Program-made: the position numbers and the translations under genes
NCBI GenBank assembly: GCA_029215795.1
Contig: JARDYH010000002.1
Location: 15,431,001-15,495,000, forward strand
From: Anniella stebbinsi
Taxonomy: Eukaryota; Chordata; Lepidosauria; Squamata; Anniellidae
Direction: 5' to 3'
DNA length: 64,000 nt
Notes under the pieces: model-generated
What the model saw: only the letters and a program-made list of their open reading frames with translations
Databases searched by the model: none
What the model was told of the DNA's origin: nothing
Shown here: one piece after another, positions 41,776-52,272 of the stretch
Layout of the letters: every line of letters starts with the position of its first letter
How positions within the stretch are numbered: position 1 is the stretch's first letter

Positions 41776-43600
41776 ATCTTCTCCTGCCTCTGGTTCTCAT
41801 TGGACCTCACACCTCTGAACCCAGAAGCTTCCATATACCTTTCATGGTTAATAGCCATTGACAGGCTTCTGTGAATCTGTCGAATCCCCTTGTGAAGCCA
41901 TCTAAGCCCATGCCATGGCCAGAAAATGCAGCAAGATCCATTTTCATCAATTAAATGTGTGTTGTGTGAAGAAGTACTTTTTTGTCCTGCCCTGAACCTA
42001 CTGTCCCTTTCATTGGTTAAAAAGCTATATAGGCCTGGATGTTTGGTTATTAAATAGATAAACTGTTGACACTGCCCCCCCCCCACATCAAATGTTTATG
42101 ACGTTACTAAGTCACCGTCTTTTGAGTGAGCAGTACCAACTCCATTTTGAGACAAAGTTAATCAGCAAGGCATCTTCATCCTCAGCTGAAGCAGGGTAAA
42201 GAGCAGCCAAGTAAGACCAACCTGAGCTATTTCAGTTTTTAATGGACTTCCTAATGTGCATGCCCCACACTATCTAATGATTGTTGGTTGCGGGAGAGGA
42301 GGCCAAGGGAAAGCATGTGGCCCATTTAGGGAACCTTGATGGCTGATCTGAGACCCTGGGCTTGAGGTTCCCTATCCCTATCGTAGCAGCCCATTTCTTT
42401 TCAAAGTAGAGTAACCCAGGTTGAATATATTTACCATCATTATTCAACACATGTTTAATGGGCTTCCATTTTATCTTTTAAAGAAGAATAAATTAGCCAT
42501 CAGTATGGGGGAGGCAAACCCAGGGGGCATGGTTGTTCAACAAGATGTTGAGGAACCTGATGATCAATGGTTTATTTGGAAACAACTGAGGCCAGGATGG
42601 CTGAAAACAGCGGAGTTCAAGATAAACGGCTCCAGCTGCGGTAGTTCAATGCACATTATTATAAAGCCACTAAAATCCATTCACCAGAGTTTCTTACAGG
42701 TGGCTTTTATGAAAAATCACCATGCAATGAGCGTATCTTCCCTGCTTACCATGAAGCCCTGAAAGGCTCATCAAGTTCAAACTCCAGTAGATGGATGGCT
42801 TTCAGTGGACTGACTTTCACAACCAGCTTTGCTCCCAATTTAACTACCAACAAGCCTGATTATGATTGGTGAGGGATCCCAGGGTAGCAATTATTTTGTA
42901 GGGGAGAACAGTACAAAGCCATGAGAGGAGGAGAGAGGCAGCCAGGTAGGGCATCTGAGGCAAGGTAATAAATTCAAGCCTAGAGGCCTGGGGATTTTTT
43001 TATTGGAGGGGTATCCCTGAGAGGAGTAGTTTCATTTCAACAGTTAAGCTTCATTCCCTGGTTAAGCTTCATTTATCCAGTTAAGTTTTATTTCTTCAGA
43101 GTGGGAACTTTACTTTCTGTTTTGGGGGAAGGGGCATAAAAGAGTGAGCAAGCCAAGCCAGGACCAGGGCAGAGCAGACCAGACCAGGGCCAGAGAAAGA
43201 TGAGAGCTTGTGGGAGGAGCAGAAAGGAGCAGTTTAGCGTAAAAGAACTGGCATTTTTGAAAAAATTACTTTTCTTTTAATGCCTTTGTATTATTCAGCT
43301 GTATTGACTAAATAGCTTTAGTTGTCATTTGCTTGTTTTACTTTACTAGCAAACTGTTGCATTAAGCCACAAGTGCCTGGAGAATTACTCACCCAACATC
43401 TACAGCCTAAACCCCATGTTACTGGAAAAGGGGAGGCAAAAAGAAAGAAGCTGGGACTCTTAAAGAAAGAGGCATAAATCCTTTAAGAGATATCCTTAAA
43501 AGAGATGCTCAGGGAGTTCAGATCATAGAAGGAACTCTGACAGCATCCAACACTCTACCCCAAAGTAGGGAGGGACAAATCAGTCTATTTCTGGACCATG
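41776..43600. other. No gene; possible LTR-like segment at about 42860-43560
   Basis: GGGGCATAAAAGAGTGAGC (about 43131) resembles a TATA box in an LTR and is followed by repeated CAGACCAG words, but no second copy or target duplication is visible, so the call is weak. The rest is unassigned. Confidence 0.3.
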
Positions 43601-44635
43601 ACACTTTCTGATTCCTGTTCTTTTTGCATGCCTTCAGCCTTATTCTGTCTCATTTCCACACTAATCTGCAATTTTACGAACAAACAACGATAACAACAAA
43701 AACGCTGCAAACATTTGCATTTAAAGAAATATTTGGATACACATTTCTGATTTCTCCCCCCCCCATCAAAATATGAATTTCTAAATGCATTTAATCACAA
43801 CATACACATTTTGAAGAACATTTTGAGGTATGTGTGGTGTTATTTTAAAGCCAAGAACTACGCCACATTCTTGAGATGTGCAAAATTCACTAGATAGCTT
43901 ACGTTTTGATCTGCACATAAGCCCGCGAGGTGCAGATCAGGTCAGTTCTTATTGGAATGTGCAAAGATCAATTTCCTCAAGTATCCCTACTCCAAACACA
44001 AGACAGTGATTTGATTTCTGAGCCTTTGTTTGAATGTTTCTTCTCCTCTTCCTCTCACATCTACAGGGTTTTGGGCCCAGAGCAGGCTTAGTATCCAGGG
44101 GACAGGAGATACTACAATCAAATAGAATCTCCCAGTTTGAAATAAGAAAATAATGTCCAGAACAGCCCCTGACCCAAATCTATTTCCCAGGGCCCTGGTC
44201 TATTCCCCGAGCCCTGAGTGTCCTCTGGTACCATGGGGAAAGGTCTTCCCCCTGACCTCAGCTTAATTGCAATGCGGCAGGCTATTCTGAAGGGGAATTG
44301 CAGCTGGGGAGGAAAGGGTTAACTCTTCCCTTCCCCACATGTTCAGTGCCCCCCCCAAATCTTCCCCGCAGGGCAATTACACGGAGGAAAAAACTTTTTC
44401 CATTGGTTTGGGATGATCTAGGGCACCGTGAAAATTAATTGAAGAATTTATTTTATTTGAGATTGTTAGGCTGGCTTTGTTGAAATTTAAATACAGGCTG
44501 GACTTTTTTTTAAAAAAATACATAGAAATGAGCAAATGCAGGTTTTATGCAGATTCATCTCCTATGGGCCTGGAACCCAAATCTTTTCAAGTGCCTAGCA
44601 ACACCCCAGCCCTGACCTATATATTTCCGAAGCTT
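43601..44635. other. No gene; AT-rich, MITE-like words at about 43700-44000
   Basis: AAATATTTGGATACACATTT and TGCAAAATTC words and a TATCCCTAC edge suggest a decayed hAT-type MITE. 44030-44420 is unassigned. Confidence 0.35.
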
Positions 44636-44752
44636 AGGGTGCAATCCCATGCATATTCAGACAGGAAAAAAAAGTCCTACAACCCCCAGCATTCCGGAAT
44701 GCTGGGAGTTGTAGGACTTTTTCAGTCTAAATATGCATAGGATTGCACCCTT
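44636..44752. mobile_element. Small palindromic MITE, 117 bp
   Basis: AGGGTGCAATCCCATGCATA on the left is mirrored by TATGCATAGGATTGCACCCT on the right. Inner arms AAAAGTCCTACAACCCCCAG and CTGGGAGTTGTAGGACTTTT meet at CATTCCGGAATG, so the whole element is one near-perfect hairpin. Decayed relatives are at 19756-19862 and 52668-52745. Confidence 0.88.
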
Positions 44753-44759
44753 GCTCTCT

Positions 44760-44835
44760 TTAAATATAACAGCCTTCTGGATCAGACCAAGATACATCTA
44801 GTCCAATGGTCTGTTCACGGCTTTCTGCCATCCAC
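44760..44835 (-). mobile_element. LINE 3' fragment, TTCTTATGTTCT-tail family
   Basis: CTTCTGGATCAGACCAAGAT, ACATCTAGTCCAATGGTCTG and TTCACGG match the start of the minus-strand copies at 28984 and 59285. Confidence 0.55.
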
Positions 44836-44925
44836 TTAAATATAAAGAATAAGCCACAAACACTAAGTGGCCCTCACCAAATCTTCTGGCAGTGAAAGGC
44901 AAGTTAGTTGTGAATTGCATAAAGC

Positions 44926-45105
44926 AGCCTTCTCCAACTGGATGACCCCTTGATGTGTTGGGCTATAAGCTCCCAATGCGTTTGGCTATAACCTCCCATC
45001 TTCCCCAGCCAGTATGGCTACCCAAGGCCATACTGGCTGAGGAAGATGGACTGTATACCCTACTCATTGGGAAGGCACAAGGCTGGGAAAGGTTGGTATA
45101 CCTTC
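44926..45105. repeat. Palindromic GGATG/CATCTTCCCCAGCC repeat
   Basis: AGCAGCCTTCTCCAACTGG on the left is mirrored by GGGAAAGGTTGGT on the right, and CCATCTTCCCCAGCCAGTAT faces ATACTGGCTGAGGAAGATGG in the middle. Confidence 0.62.
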
Positions 45106-45249
45106 TCTTGGTATTTTGTCAGTCCTGAATCTGCTGCTAGAAGGCTTTCCCGAGTGGCCGCAAGCTATAATATTATGGGAGACCATTCCTCAAGTCCACT
45201 CACTTCAGCCTATTCAGTTTTTGATAGAGCTATACAAGCATTTCGTTGC

Positions 45250-45600
45250 TGTTACAAATAACGTGAACATATTTAGGCAGCGCATAATTAAATGATGGAA
45301 TTCACTACCACAAGATGAGGTGATGGCCACCAATTTGGATGGCTTTAAAAGGGGGTTGGATAAACTCCTGGAGAAGGCTATCAATGACTACTAGTCCTGG
45401 TGGTGATGTGTTACCTCTAGTAACAGAGGAAGTAAGCCTGTGTGCATCAGTTGCTGGGGAAAATGGGTGGGAGGGTGCTGTTGCACCATGTCCTGCTTGT
45501 GGTTCACTAGTCGACAGCTGGTTGGCCACAGTGTGGACAGAGGCTGGACTAGAGGGACCCTTGGTCTGATCCAGCAGGGCTCTTCTTATGTTCCCCCCAC
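45250..45600 (+). mobile_element. LINE 3' end, TTCTTATGTTCT-tail family
   Basis: GCAGCGCATAATTAAATGAT, GGATGGCTTTAAAAGGGGGT and GGATAAACTCCTGGAG encode the last LINE residues (NLDGFKRGLDKLL). It ends CTGGACTAGAGGGACCCTTG, GTCTGATCCAGCAGG and GCTCTTCTTATGTTCC. Confidence 0.85.
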
Positions 45601-45972
45601 TCACCACCCCGAACACCTATGGGGGAAATCCACATTTTCCCCAATCAAAAATCCACATTTTGCCCAATTGAAAAGATACTTGTGTTTGGAACACGAACGA
45701 GGCGAAATGAGCTTTCAGGAGGAATTCAAAGAATTTCAATGAACTTGAACATCATGCATTTGACCATCCCTGGTTGGTGAAGCTTCTCACATTTCCCCTT
45801 TTGGTCTTACTGCCTTTGGTATTCAGCGTTTCCTGACATGGGAGATTTGCCAGCCTTTTGACTGTTTCGTTGCTCCTTTCCTGACTAAATGTTAGGATAT
45901 GTTGTTACCTGCAACAAGCCTTTAAGAGAGGGAGTGAAATAAAGAGGTGTGATATTTGCAATTTTGAGACCA

Positions 45973-46123
45973 TCTAGTACAGGGGTTGGGAATAAGTCAC
46001 CCTCCAGATGCTACTGGACTGCAACACGCATCAGCCCCAGTCAGCATAGCCAACAGTGAGGGATGATTGCATTTTCAGTCCAACAACATCTGGAAAGTGA
46101 CGCATTCCCCATCCCTGGTCTAG
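45973..46123. repeat. Palindromic interspersed repeat
   Basis: CTAGTACAGGGGTTGGGAAT opens and CCCCATCCCTGGTCTAG closes; the arms CCAGATGCTACTGGACTGCA and TCAGTCCAACAACATCTGGA are inverted. Full-length relative of the fragments at 2905 and 16794. Confidence 0.78.
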
Positions 46124-46127
46124 CATG

Positions 46128-46292
46128 CAAACATCTGAAGCCGCCTTAGACCAAGTCAACCTTGTATTGTCTAGGCATCAGCAATCCAAGGTGTCAGGCA
46201 GAAATCCATCCTTTCCCTGTTATTTGTGGTCCTTTAATTGAACCTGGAACTTTTTGCATGCCAAGCGAGTGCCTTGCCACCCAGCCATGCAT
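46128..46292 (-). mobile_element. tRNA-derived SINE, minus strand, decayed
   Basis: Reversed, it reads ATGGCTGGGTGGCAAGGCAC (A box), TTGGCATGCAAAAAG, CCAGGTTCAATTAA (B box, about 46238-46250) and later GACAATACAAGGTTGACTTG. This is the SINE at 53843 with more substitutions. Confidence 0.68.
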
Positions 46293-46374
46293 TGTCTTTC
46301 CCCACATAACCAGTGACTATCCATCACCTTTCGCTTGCCCACTTCTACTGATTTGCGTAGACCACTTAATTTGA

Positions 46375-46470
46375 AAAGTGCTTTACAATCTTTATTAGGT
46401 TCATCCTCACAACAACCCTGTGAGGTAGGTCACTTTTTTTCCCATTTTACAAATGGAGAAAAGAGGCAGA
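46375..46470 (-). mobile_element. MIR-like SINE 3' part
   Basis: Reversed: CATTTGTAAAATGGGAAA, TGACCTACCTCACAGGGTTG and TTGTGAGGATGAACC, then GTAAAGCAC. This word order is that of MIR/CORE-SINE and related L2-mobilised elements. Residual B-box-like text near 46650-46670 may extend it. Confidence 0.5.
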
Positions 46471-46779
46471 GAGAGAGAAAGAGAGATGCCGAAACCTTGC
46501 ACGGGGATTCTGCACACTCCCTGGATGTGCATCCCTACTCAAATCACAGCGTGCATCCAGTTCCCACTGAACGTAATAAGTTGCCTCTGGTGGGAATGCA
46601 CCTCCCCTTCCATGGCCCATACAAGTGCAACAGCAGGGTCAGCAATTTGGACCCAGGTCTCCCGGGTATACTCTGCCCACTGGGCATTTTTGCCACCTCT
46701 TGTTCAGAATTGTGATCTGGGCATGATTTGAAGGCAGCAAGCAAGCGCAATGACCTGCCTTAAATTATAGCTCGCCACA

Positions 46780-47480
46780 GTCTAAAAATTTAGTTGCTCC
46801 GAATATAGTTATTTATTTCTCTTTAGAGAATGATAATGGGTCAATTTACAGATGTTTCCATTCAACTCCAGTATAAAAATCTTTTATATAATATATGTAC
46901 AACACATCATATCACAATATATTTTTTTTAAAAAATGGGAAAACGTTCTGTTTGCCTGATCCATTGTTACAAGCACACACACACACACACACACACAAGA
47001 AAGGGGGGGAACCAACCCTAATATTTAGTGCTAGCCATATAGTTCCAGTAGGATTGCAACCTAGCATCAAAAGCTGAGCTTCAGTCTTTGAGAATTGTTT
47101 AACGTTTTTAAAAAAAAAATAAAAAAAAAATAAAAACAAGACTTTTGAAGTCACAAAACACAAAATAAAGTGTAGCTTTTCCTTTCATTTCCTATTTTCT
47201 TTCTTTCCTTTTTTTTAATAAGATATATACATCAAAATATAAGAGCCAAAAAAAAAAGGCATTGGTTTTTAATGCTATTAAAAAGCTATATAAATGTGCA
47301 GAGGTCCTTTTCTTCTTATCAGGAAAGGCCAACGGAAAACAAAAAAAGTGCCTCCAGGTGCTAGGAATTTCCTCTGGGGGTATTTTTTTAAGTACCTGTA
47401 AAGAGAATGTAGGAAAAGTTGGAAAACAGGTAAAAACATATATATGACAGTGCTATACGTTTTGTTATTTTTATAGCTAA
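46780..47480. other. AT-rich repeat-poor segment, possible distal 3' UTR on the minus strand
   Basis: Homopolymer A and T runs and a (CA)n tract at 46974-46998, without transposon signatures. TTTATT (minus-strand AATAAA) occurs near 46813. It lies downstream, in minus-strand sense, of the stop at 50197, so it could be distal 3' UTR; this is inference from position and texture. Confidence 0.25.
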
Positions 47481-47792
47481 ACTCTATGCAAGGAATTCAT
47501 ACAGGAGCCCTAAGACAACCTTGAGGTCAGAAGCCTCAGGGTGACTGTAGCAGTGTTATTGGTATTGACATTTGCCGCCGTGTTTCAGTGCTCTGCCTTC
47601 CCACCACTGGCTCACTAAAGCTGCAACCCTGTAGCTAGTTACCTGGCAAGAACCCCCAATGATCTCAATAACACCGACCTCTGGGTAGACATGTATAAGA
47701 TTGAACTGTCAGTCACTCACCCTCTGAAGAGTTCTTACAGCAACTGAAAAGAACAAGAACTCCTAACAGCTTCCTCGTTCCTTTCTACCGCA

Positions 47793-48421
47793 AGAAATGA
47801 AGCACTGTGGAAGCAGGGCTCTTTTTAGGTTCTTCAGTGGGTGTGCAGGTGGGCTGCACCGGGAAAGAGCTAGATGGGGGGGGGGGGTCTCAAGAGCTGG
47901 TTGTACCAATTGTTAAAAGCAAACAGCAGCTACAGTCACCTGGAGGCTTCTGACCATAGAGAGGGGTTGTTTCCTTGTTCTTTTCTAGTTGAACTTTACG
48001 ACTTTTATTGTTATTTTAATGTATTCGTTTTATATGTTTTAATCAGTTTTATGTATTTTATATTTGTATTTAATGTTGTTCCCTGCCTCGATCCAGAGGG
48101 AGATGCGGGTAATAAAATAAATAAATAAATAAATAAATAAATATTATTATTAAGAAATGAAGCACTGTAGAAGTGTGCTATTGCACTTATGCCCTCCTTA
48201 TGGGCTTCCCATGAGTATCTGGTTGGCCATCATACGAAGATACTGCTGGGCTAGATAGGCCTTCTATGCGATCCAGCATGGCTCTTTTTATGTTCATGAG
48301 TGGTTGTGCAGACGAGCTGCACTGGGGAAGAGCTAGATGGGGGTCTCCAGAGCTTGTTGCTGCAACTGTTAAAAGCAACAGCAGCTGCAGTCACCTAGAG
48401 GCTTCTGACCATACAGAAGGG
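47793..48421. repeat. Local direct duplication split by a CR1 end
   Basis: AAGAAATGAAGCACTGTGGA at 47793 recurs at 48152 (one mismatch), and GGGAAAGAGCTAGATGGGGG...GTTAAAAGCAA...CAGTCACCT(G/A)GAGGCTTCTGAC recurs in the second unit. Unit 1 is about 47793-47962 and unit 2 about 48152-48412. Unit 2 retains about 100 extra bases of LINE 3' text (CCAGCATGGCTCTTTTTATG) that unit 1 has lost. Confidence 0.88.
47985..48155 (+). mobile_element. CR1 3' end with (AAAT)n tail
   Basis: TTGTTCCCTGCCTCGATCCA and GAGGGAGATGCGGGTAATAA match the VEF-ending CR1 subfamily (21990-22040). Tail (AAAT)n followed by ATTATTATTAAG. It separates the two duplicated units. Confidence 0.87.
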
Positions 48422-50196
48422 TTGCTGATCAGGGACTCTTGTTTGAGCCAGCCGTAAATCATTAAAGCAATTCTATCTGCCCTCTGCAAGCACCATGTTA
48501 ACGCACTTGGTCAGAGAGGGATCCCTTCTCATTTTAAAACTGGTACACAAAACAGAACACACACATTTTAGAGTGGGTGAAAGGAAAAAGGGGCGCACTG
48601 TTTCTGTACCAAAAGTAATTCAAATGAATATGGACTTAATCTCATAATGAGAAGCTTCCAGTTTCTGGACAGATTTCGTGCCGTGATTAGGAAATTTGCG
48701 CAGCAGTGGAGACACTCCCACCCCATCTGAAATAAAAAGAAGTCCATCTCCTCCTCTCACCAGGCTCCCGTATCCTAAGCTAACAAAGGACACCCACATC
48801 TTTACAGCGATTCCCCTCTTGGCTGTTTCTAAGCACCAGAACACCAGGGGGACATCTGGTGCAGAGCACCTTGCGTAGCTCCTTTAGTGTTCTGACTGAA
48901 ACCTGGAACAGAGTCAACACCTTCCACTGCTGTTGCTTCGGTATGATTTAGTTATTTATTAGCACAACACTAACATAATTGTTTGGTAAGAGATACTCTC
49001 CCTCCTGCACCAGAAACCCATAATTCAGAGAAACCACAGCACTCCATACCAGCGATCAAACTATGTGTGAGCACCAAAAGACCATGGGAAATGTAGTCTG
49101 CCCGTCCCCTGTAGTCTGCCCGTCCCCCTGTGCATCCTCGGATGATGCCAGTGGCATGTGTAAATAGTAACAGCAGTCCACAGGTATCAAAACAGCCCTG
49201 TGGTCACCTGTTCTAAACTGCCAATCACACACTTTTTTTAGTACTGGTATTGATTTCCGTTTCCCTTTCGTGGTCGTGGCCATACCGGAGCCTCTCTTTT
49301 CACTTATGGGTTCTTATGGGGGGGGGGTTGTTCCTGGCAGCAGGAAGGGAAGCGGCAGTCGGGGAAAGATGAAGAGGGGGGAATCCCGTGTGCTGGAGGA
49401 GGAGAACCGCCCTGCCCTCCCGTTTCTTCATCAACAAACATGCCCCCAACAAAGGAAAAAGCAAGGGGGGGAATATTCCTGACTTTCACCTCGCCAAAAC
49501 ACTTCGCAGGACAGGGATGACATCATGCGAGTATCTCGCGGCAAAAACACATACTAAGTGTGCAGTAAATCACTGGTGTGATGGAGCTTTTAGGGTTTTG
49601 GGGGGGTGGGGAACCAACCCACCCACTACAGTCCAAAGGCTTTCTGAAACACAGGAACAAACAGAACAAGCTTCCCATCCATTCTGTTCCTCCACAACGG
49701 CATCAGAAATAATAATAATAATAAAAAAACCTTCCAACACCTCCCACGCCATGGAAATGTACCAGCTCCCAATGCGGCACCTGGTACATCTCTGAGGCGA
49801 GGGAAATTTGAGGCTGTATATCTGAGGTGACACGGTTGTACAGGGAATAGAAGATATGAAGAAACTGCAGCTGCTGTTCCGCCACAGCCACAGGACACCT
49901 AAAGCTGCTCTCAGCAATGCAATGGAGAACTTACCGCCCATGATCATCCATTATCAAGATCTATGCCTTCTCTTTGTTTTTTGCCCCTTCACTCTCTCTC
50001 CCTCTGCAAACCCAGAAGACAGGAGCCAGGTCGCCTCTCTTTTCTGTGTAGCACTTAAACAAATTGCTAGCATTTCATACTTCATGGCGGTGGCAGCAAC
50101 CGCTGTTAATGAACGGGGCGGAGGGGGCGGGGGGGGAACACATACATTCCTCAAAGTTTCCTTCCGAAGCTCGGACTGTACCTGATTCTTTGATTC
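48422..50196. other. No assigned gene; flank or 3' UTR downstream of the minus-strand exon
   Basis: Unassigned apart from a small tandem duplication TGTAGTCTGCCCGTCCCC at 49094-49128 and an (AAT)n tract near 49708-49725. On the minus strand a donor-like GGCGGTAAGT lies near 49934 and an open stretch at 49703-49891; neither is enough to call an exon. GC-rich G-runs near 49319 and 50125. Confidence 0.35.
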
Positions 50197-50326
50197 TTAT
50201 GCCTCTTCTCCATTGTCCATCTCAACCTCGTCCAAGTCAGGAGTGTCTGTGGCTCGTGACAAGATGTCCGCCATTAGCGCCTCCTCCAGTTTTTTGCGTA
50301 CCTGCTGCACTCGCTCCTCTTGCTTT
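50197..50326 (-). CDS. Terminal coding exon of an unidentified host gene
   Basis: Read on the minus strand, a pyrimidine-containing acceptor, TGGATTATTCTCCACAG, ends at 50327. The exon starts with one base completing a split codon and then 42 codons to TAA at 50197-50199. The peptide begins KQEERVQQVRKKLEEALMAD and ends LDEVEMDNGEEA: a basic, probably helical (coiled-coil-like) first half and an acidic tail. Codon-like third positions, GC content above the flanks and absence of any transposon similarity support a real exon. The rest of the gene should lie at higher coordinates, transcribed leftwards. I do not recognise the family and give no function. No catalytic motif, membrane segment or signal is present. 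The alternative, chance open frame beside a chance acceptor, seems less likely. Confidence 0.72.
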
Positions 50327-50607
50327 CTGTGGAGAATAATCCAGAAAAGCCACCATTGAAACGTCCCCCTCTCCCATTTAAAGAAACGGCTTTAGAAAAT
50401 GGCTCACTGAAATCAGCAGGACAAAATTATCCAGTAAAGGCATTAGGAACCTTGCAGGCTGAAATACCATAATTGACAAAGGAGAACCTGCATGCTGGTG
50501 GGATCCAAGGCCTGTATGATTGGTACATGGATGGCTTTTACTGGGGACAGGAAGTCTCCCTAAAAGGACCCAAGTCCATATCCATCTATGTTGCAGCTCC
50601 CAATCAC

Positions 50608-50823
50608 CTAGGCTAGATCTACACCAAGCAGGATATAGCGGTATGAAAGCGGTATATAAAAGGCAGAAGCCACACCAAGCAGGATATAGCGGTATATGGT
50701 ATGTGCCGATGGGCCCCGACAGTTGTCAGTGCACTTCAATACCGCTATACAGCAACAGTGTGGCTCCTGCCTTTTATATACCGCTTTCATACCGCTATAT
50801 CCTGCTTGGTGTAGATCTGGCCC
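50608..50823. mobile_element. Palindromic MITE in the candidate intron
   Basis: Left end GGCTAGATCTACACCAAGCA and right end, reversed, GGCCAGATCTACACCAAGCA continue as matching arms for about 60 bases through GGATATAGCGGTATGAAAGC. Inside the left arm, CCACACCAAGCAGGATATAG repeats the terminus, a partial internal duplication. The centre has GCCCCGACAGTTGTCAGTGC. Same superfamily as 51074-51214. Confidence 0.88.
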
Positions 50824-50914
50824 TAAAGTGCCCCCCTCTCTCTCCCTCCCTCTGTGTGTGTAATTCATTCACTTTGCCCCCCCTTCTCTCCCTGCAGTAG
50901 CTGCTCGCTCTCAC

Positions 50915-51006
50915 CAGGGGCTCTCTAGCTTTGCATTCTTGTTTGCTTTAGCAGTGGAGCGGCTGCTGTGATCTGGGCTACTGAAGGAAGCCTCGGGGCT
51001 CATCAG
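50915..51006 (-). CDS. Candidate internal or alternative exon, 92 nt
   Basis: On the minus strand a strong acceptor (TTCCCCTCCCACCTTACAG) precedes the segment and a strong donor (CCCCTG|GTGAGAG) follows. Only one frame is open: LMSPEASFSSPDHSSRSTAK then ANKNAKLESP with TG left over. It lies about 590 bases upstream of the terminal exon. Joined directly to it, TG plus A makes TGA, and skipping the segment does not rescue a phase-0 upstream exon into the KQEER frame. It could be an alternative exon that ends the protein, an exon whose partner I missed, or a chance match. Ser-rich composition suggests a disordered region. Function unknown. Confidence 0.4.
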
Positions 51007-51073
51007 CTGTAAGGTGGGAGGGGAAGAGAACGCAGGAGCCAATTAGCTCTAGTGGGGCAGAAGCTCAACAGTC

Positions 51074-51214
51074 AAAGGCAGGAGCTACACTACTGCTTGA
51101 TAACGGCATCGAAGTGCACTGACAACTGCTGGGGCCCATGACCCATTCCATGTACCGTTTTCAAACCGCTTTCAACGTGTTGTATCCCCGCTTGGTGTAG
51201 ATCTGGCCAAAGCC
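51074..51214 (+). mobile_element. Small MITE of the CAGATCTACACCAAGCAGG family
   Basis: Starts AGGCAGGAGCTACACTACTG and ends CCCGCTTGGTGTAGATCTGG; the centre holds GACAACTGCTGGGGCCCATG. Confidence 0.8.
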
Positions 51215-51897
51215 TAATGTGGTTGGCTAGCTGCAGTGGTGCGCAGGAAGTGGAGGTTGAGGCGAAACAGCGTGCGCAGGTGACGGAGACAACAAGGTGG
51301 ACCTGGACCTGGGCGGTTCTGCACTGAGTAGAGCAGAGCGCACTCTCAGCGATGAGAAAAGATCCATCCCAATCCAACGAGCCTGTGGGAATTTGCCTAC
51401 CTGGTGACTGAGGAGACCTTGCTTGGATGATGGGGAAGGGGAAGAGAGTCCTCCAAAGGTGTACAGCTGAGTCTGGTGCAGTGTCAACACTTGATGGGGG
51501 GGGGGGGGCAAAGGGAAGAACCCCACCACAGCCCAGGAAAGGCCCCCAGGTGGCCTCAGGCTCAGTGGCCAGAGCCAAAGTGGCTCCTGCTTGAAAAATA
51601 GGAAAGATCACTGATCCGTGTACATGGCGACGGGGAGTTCCCACATCATGAAAAGGGCCCGCTGTGGATGCGCCAACCTGAAAACTATCTGCACACAATA
51701 TTTCTTGTTAGAAACTAAAACCCACACTCGTTGCTGTGGAAAATTATGAGATTCTTTTAATGAGGCTCTTGGCAGGTAACTCATTATTGGCCCACCGTTT
51801 GTCTCGGTGACACCCATTGATCCCACTGACAAACTCTGAACGAGGATTTAATGCGGAGAAGAGAGTATTTCAGCTGAAGCTAAGCTGAATACCACCC
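51215..51897. other. No gene; possible conserved segment at about 51640-51890
   Basis: Unassigned. 51640-51890 is free of repeats, with phrases such as AAATTATGAGATTCTTTTAA and GGCAGGTAACTCATTATTGG, the texture of a non-coding conserved element. A G13 run lies near 51497. Confidence 0.3.
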
Positions 51898-52272
51898 CCT
51901 TCTGATGGAGAAGAGAAGATTGAGGGGAGACATAATAGAACTCTTCAAATATTTGAAAGGTTGTCATAAAGATGAGGGCAAGGATCTCTTCTCGATCAAC
52001 CCAGAGTGCAGGACATGGAATAATGGGCTCAAGTTACATGAAGCCATATTCCGGCTGGACATCAGGAAAAACTTCCTGACTGTTAGAGCAATAGGACAAT
52101 GGAACCAATGACCTAGGGAGGTCGTGGGCTCTCCCACACTAGAGGTATTCAAGAGGCAGCTGGACAGCCACCTGTCAGGGATGCTTTAAGGTGGATTCCT
52201 GCACTGAGCAGGGGGTTGGACTCGATGGCCTTATAGGCCCCTTCCAACTCTACTATTCTATGATTCTATGAT
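51898..52272 (+). mobile_element. CR1-type LINE 3' end with (ATTCTATG)n tail
   Basis: The frame at 51905-52111 reads RRLRGDIIELFKYLKG and later RLDIRKNFLTVRAIGQWN, the end of a CR1 ORF2. The 3' end runs GGGGGTTGGACTCGATGGCC, CCCCTTCCAACTCTACTATT and a tail of CTATGATT units. An 8-bp ATTCTATG tail is the arrangement known from bird-type CR1, unlike the (AATA)n tails elsewhere in the window. Confidence 0.92.

Noticed and set aside
42860..43560. Possible solo LTR with a TATA-like GGGGCATAAAAGAG
   Set aside because: No second copy, no target duplication and no TG...CA borders could be read, so it was left as unassigned sequence.
49703..49891. Minus-strand open stretch with coding-like look near 49.8 kb
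   Set aside because: No consistent splice signals in a frame compatible with the exon at 50197, and it ends in an (AAT)n tract. I could not separate it from 3' UTR or chance.
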